From the NCBI GenBank assembly GCA_018369555.1, contig JAGZCC010000086.1, positions 1 to 7,217 of the forward strand: a DNA stretch of 7,217 bases, in the 5' to 3' direction. Position 1 is the first letter of the stretch, and every line of letters starts with the position of its first letter. Shown piece after piece: positions 5,768 through 7,217 of this stretch. This stretch comes from Thomasclavelia spiroformis (GTDB taxonomy: Bacteria > Bacillota_I > Bacilli_A > Erysipelotrichales > Coprobacillaceae). The notes below the pieces were generated by a model. It did no database searches. It was not told the DNA's origin and worked only from the letters and a program-made list of their open reading frames with translations. Both the position numbers and the translations under genes were made by a program.

Positions 5768-6970
5768 ATGAAAAGAACATTAATTATTGGTTGTGGTGGA
5801 GTTGCCTCAGTTGCAATTCACAAATGTTGTCAAAATAGCGAAGTATTTGAAGAAATTATGATTGCTTCAAGAACAAAAAGTAAATGCGATAAATTAAAAG
5901 AAGAATTACAAGATAAAACAAAAACAATTATTCATACAGCTAAGGTTGATGCTAATAACGTTGATGAATTAGTAGCATTAATGCAAGACTTTAAACCAGA
6001 AGTAGTTTTAAATCTAGCATTACCATATCAAGATTTAAAAATTATGGATGCTTGTTTAATTGCTGGATGTCATTATATCGATACAGCAAACTATGAACCA
6101 GAAGATACTGCCAAATTTGAATATAGCTGGCAATGGGCATATCGTGAAAAATTTGAACAAGCTGGATTAACTGCGATTTTAGGTTGTGGATTTGATCCAG
6201 GTGTTACTGGTGTATTTAGTGCTTATGCTTTAAAACATGAATTTGATGAAATTAATTATATTGATATTTTAGATTGTAATGGTGGCGACCATGGTTATCC
6301 ATTTGCTACAAACTTTAACCCAGAAATTAACATTCGTGAAGTTTCAGCTAATGGAAGTTACTTTGAAGATGGTCATTGGGTTGAAACAAAACCAATGGAA
6401 ATTAAACGCGAATATGATTTTGCTCAAGTTGGTAAAAAAGATATGTATTTATTACATCATGAAGAATTAGAATCACTTGGTCTTAATATTCCAGGAATTA
6501 AAAGAATTCGTTTCTTTATGACATTTGGTCAAAGTTATTTAACACACTTAAAATGTTTAGAAAACGTTGGAATGACATCAATTGAACCAATTGAATTTGA
6601 AGGAAAACAAATAATTCCATTACAATTTTTAAAAGCAGTTTTACCAGATCCAGCTAGTTTAGGACCACGTACTGTCGGTAAAACGAACATTGGATGTATT
6701 TTCCAAGGTAAAAAAGACGGTGAATATAAAAAATATTATTTATATAACGTTTGTGATCATCAAGAATGTTATAAAGAAGTTGGTTCACAAGCAGTTAGTT
6801 ATACAACAGGTGTACCAGCGATGATTGGAGCTATGTTATTGTTACAAGGTAAATGGAAAAACCCGGGTGTTTATAATGTTGAAGAATTTGATCCAGATCC
6901 ATTCATGGATGCTTTAAATAAATGGGGATTACCATGGATTGAAGATCGTAATCCAGTATTGGTGGACTAA
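5768..6970 (+). CDS. Carboxynorspermidine/carboxyspermidine dehydrogenase (saccharopine-dehydrogenase family)
   Basis: This family makes a Schiff base between aspartate beta-semialdehyde and a diamine and reduces it with NADPH. Putrescine gives carboxyspermidine and diaminopropane gives carboxynorspermidine; a cyanobacterial relative uses agmatine. The 400-residue protein starts with a Rossmann fingerprint, IIGCGGVASVAIHKC (6-20), followed by IASRTKSKC (32-40). LNLALPYQDL (81-90), YIDTANYE (103-110) and GCGFDPGVTGVFSAYA (139-154) are characteristic of this branch and distinguish it from lysine-pathway saccharopine dehydrogenases. Its partner decarboxylase follows with a one-base overlap (TAATG), which confirms the assignment. 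A ribosome site GGAGAG (5756-5761) lies inside the end of speB and the start abuts the speB stop. Codon use is similar to its neighbours. The true amine substrate is unknown. Confidence 0.92.
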   Translation: MKRTLIIGCGGVASVAIHKCCQNSEVFEEIMIASRTKSKCDKLKEELQDKTKTIIHTAKVDANNVDELVALMQDFKPEVVLNLALPYQDLKIMDACLIAGCHYIDTANYEPEDTAKFEYSWQWAYREKFEQAGLTAILGCGFDPGVTGVFSAYALKHEFDEINYIDILDCNGGDHGYPFATNFNPEINIREVSANGSYFEDGHWVETKPMEIKREYDFAQVGKKDMYLLHHEELESLGLNIPGIKRIRFFMTFGQSYLTHLKCLENVGMTSIEPIEFEGKQIIPLQFLKAVLPDPASLGPRTVGKTNIGCIFQGKKDGEYKKYYLYNVCDHQECYKEVGSQAVSYTTGVPAMIGAMLLLQGKWKNPGVYNVEEFDPDPFMDALNKWGLPWIEDRNPVLVD

Positions 6971-7217
6971 TGAAAACGCCGTATTATTTAATTGATGAAG
7001 AACTTTTAAAAAAAAATCTAAAAGTTCTTCATTATGTAAAAGAAAAAACAGGATGTAAAATTTTGTTAGCTCAAAAATGTTTTTCAATGTTTAGTGTTTA
7101 TCCTTTAATTGGAAAATATTTAGATGGAACAACAGCAAGTGGTTTATTTGAAGCAAAATTAGGATATGAGGAAATGAAAAAAGAAAATCATGTTTATAGT
7201 GCTGCTTATCGTGATGA
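6970..7217 (+). CDS. nspC: Carboxynorspermidine/carboxyspermidine decarboxylase, N-terminal part (3' partial)
   Basis: This PLP enzyme of the alanine racemase-like fold type III removes CO2 from carboxyspermidine or carboxynorspermidine to give spermidine or norspermidine. Only the first 82 residues are in the window. PYYLIDEELL (4-13) matches the family N-terminus. KILLAQKCFSMF (30-41) holds the PLP-binding lysine, Lys36, and LDGTTASGLFEAKLG is the next conserved block of the barrel. The start overlaps the stop of the dehydrogenase by one base, and GGTGG (6961-6965) is a weak ribosome site, so translation probably depends on re-initiation. The full family length is about 370-400 residues, so roughly four fifths of the gene lies beyond the window. 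Whether more operon genes follow cannot be seen. Confidence 0.92.
   Translation, partial: MKTPYYLIDEELLKKNLKVLHYVKEKTGCKILLAQKCFSMFSVYPLIGKYLDGTTASGLFEAKLGYEEMKKENHVYSAAYRD

Overview
The window looks like a piece of a low-GC Gram-positive genome. The base composition is strongly A+T, Shine-Dalgarno sites are strong (AGGAGG, GGAGAG, GGAAGAGG), TGG encodes Trp, and a surface protein carries FIVAR repeats and a sortase-type tail. A gut Erysipelotrichia/Coprobacillaceae-type Firmicute is my best guess, from style and gene content only.

Region 1 (2-742) is the 3' end of a large cell-surface gene with tandem FIVAR modules and an atypical sorting signal, closed by a strong hairpin terminator. Region 2 (762-1323) is the wreck of a small thioredoxin-like lipoprotein gene. 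Its lipobox Cys reads as Tyr, its frames are broken, and its CxxC motif is still visible. Region 3 (1324-1436) is extremely A+T-rich with nothing recognisable.

Region 4 (1437-1813) is the control region of the operon that follows. A near-consensus sigma-A promoter (TTGATT - 17 nt - TATAAT) precedes a leader of about 340 nt. The leader is full of hairpins, several with GAAA loops, and ends in a perfect intrinsic terminator only about 20 nt before the first start codon. This has the layout of a riboswitch or attenuator, and I could not match it to any known class.

Region 5 (1814-7217) is a tightly packed polyamine operon: speD - speA - speE - speB - carboxy(nor)spermidine dehydrogenase - nspC (cut by the window end). 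Junctions after speA overlap or abut, implying translational coupling. SpeA would make agmatine from arginine and SpeB would release putrescine and urea. SpeD makes decarboxylated AdoMet and SpeE transfers its aminopropyl group. The dehydrogenase and NspC form a second, AdoMet-independent way to add an aminopropyl group, using aspartate semialdehyde. The operon therefore holds both bacterial aminopropylation chemistries. That raises the questions of redundancy, of a longer product such as spermine, or of an agmatine-first route with SpeB acting last.
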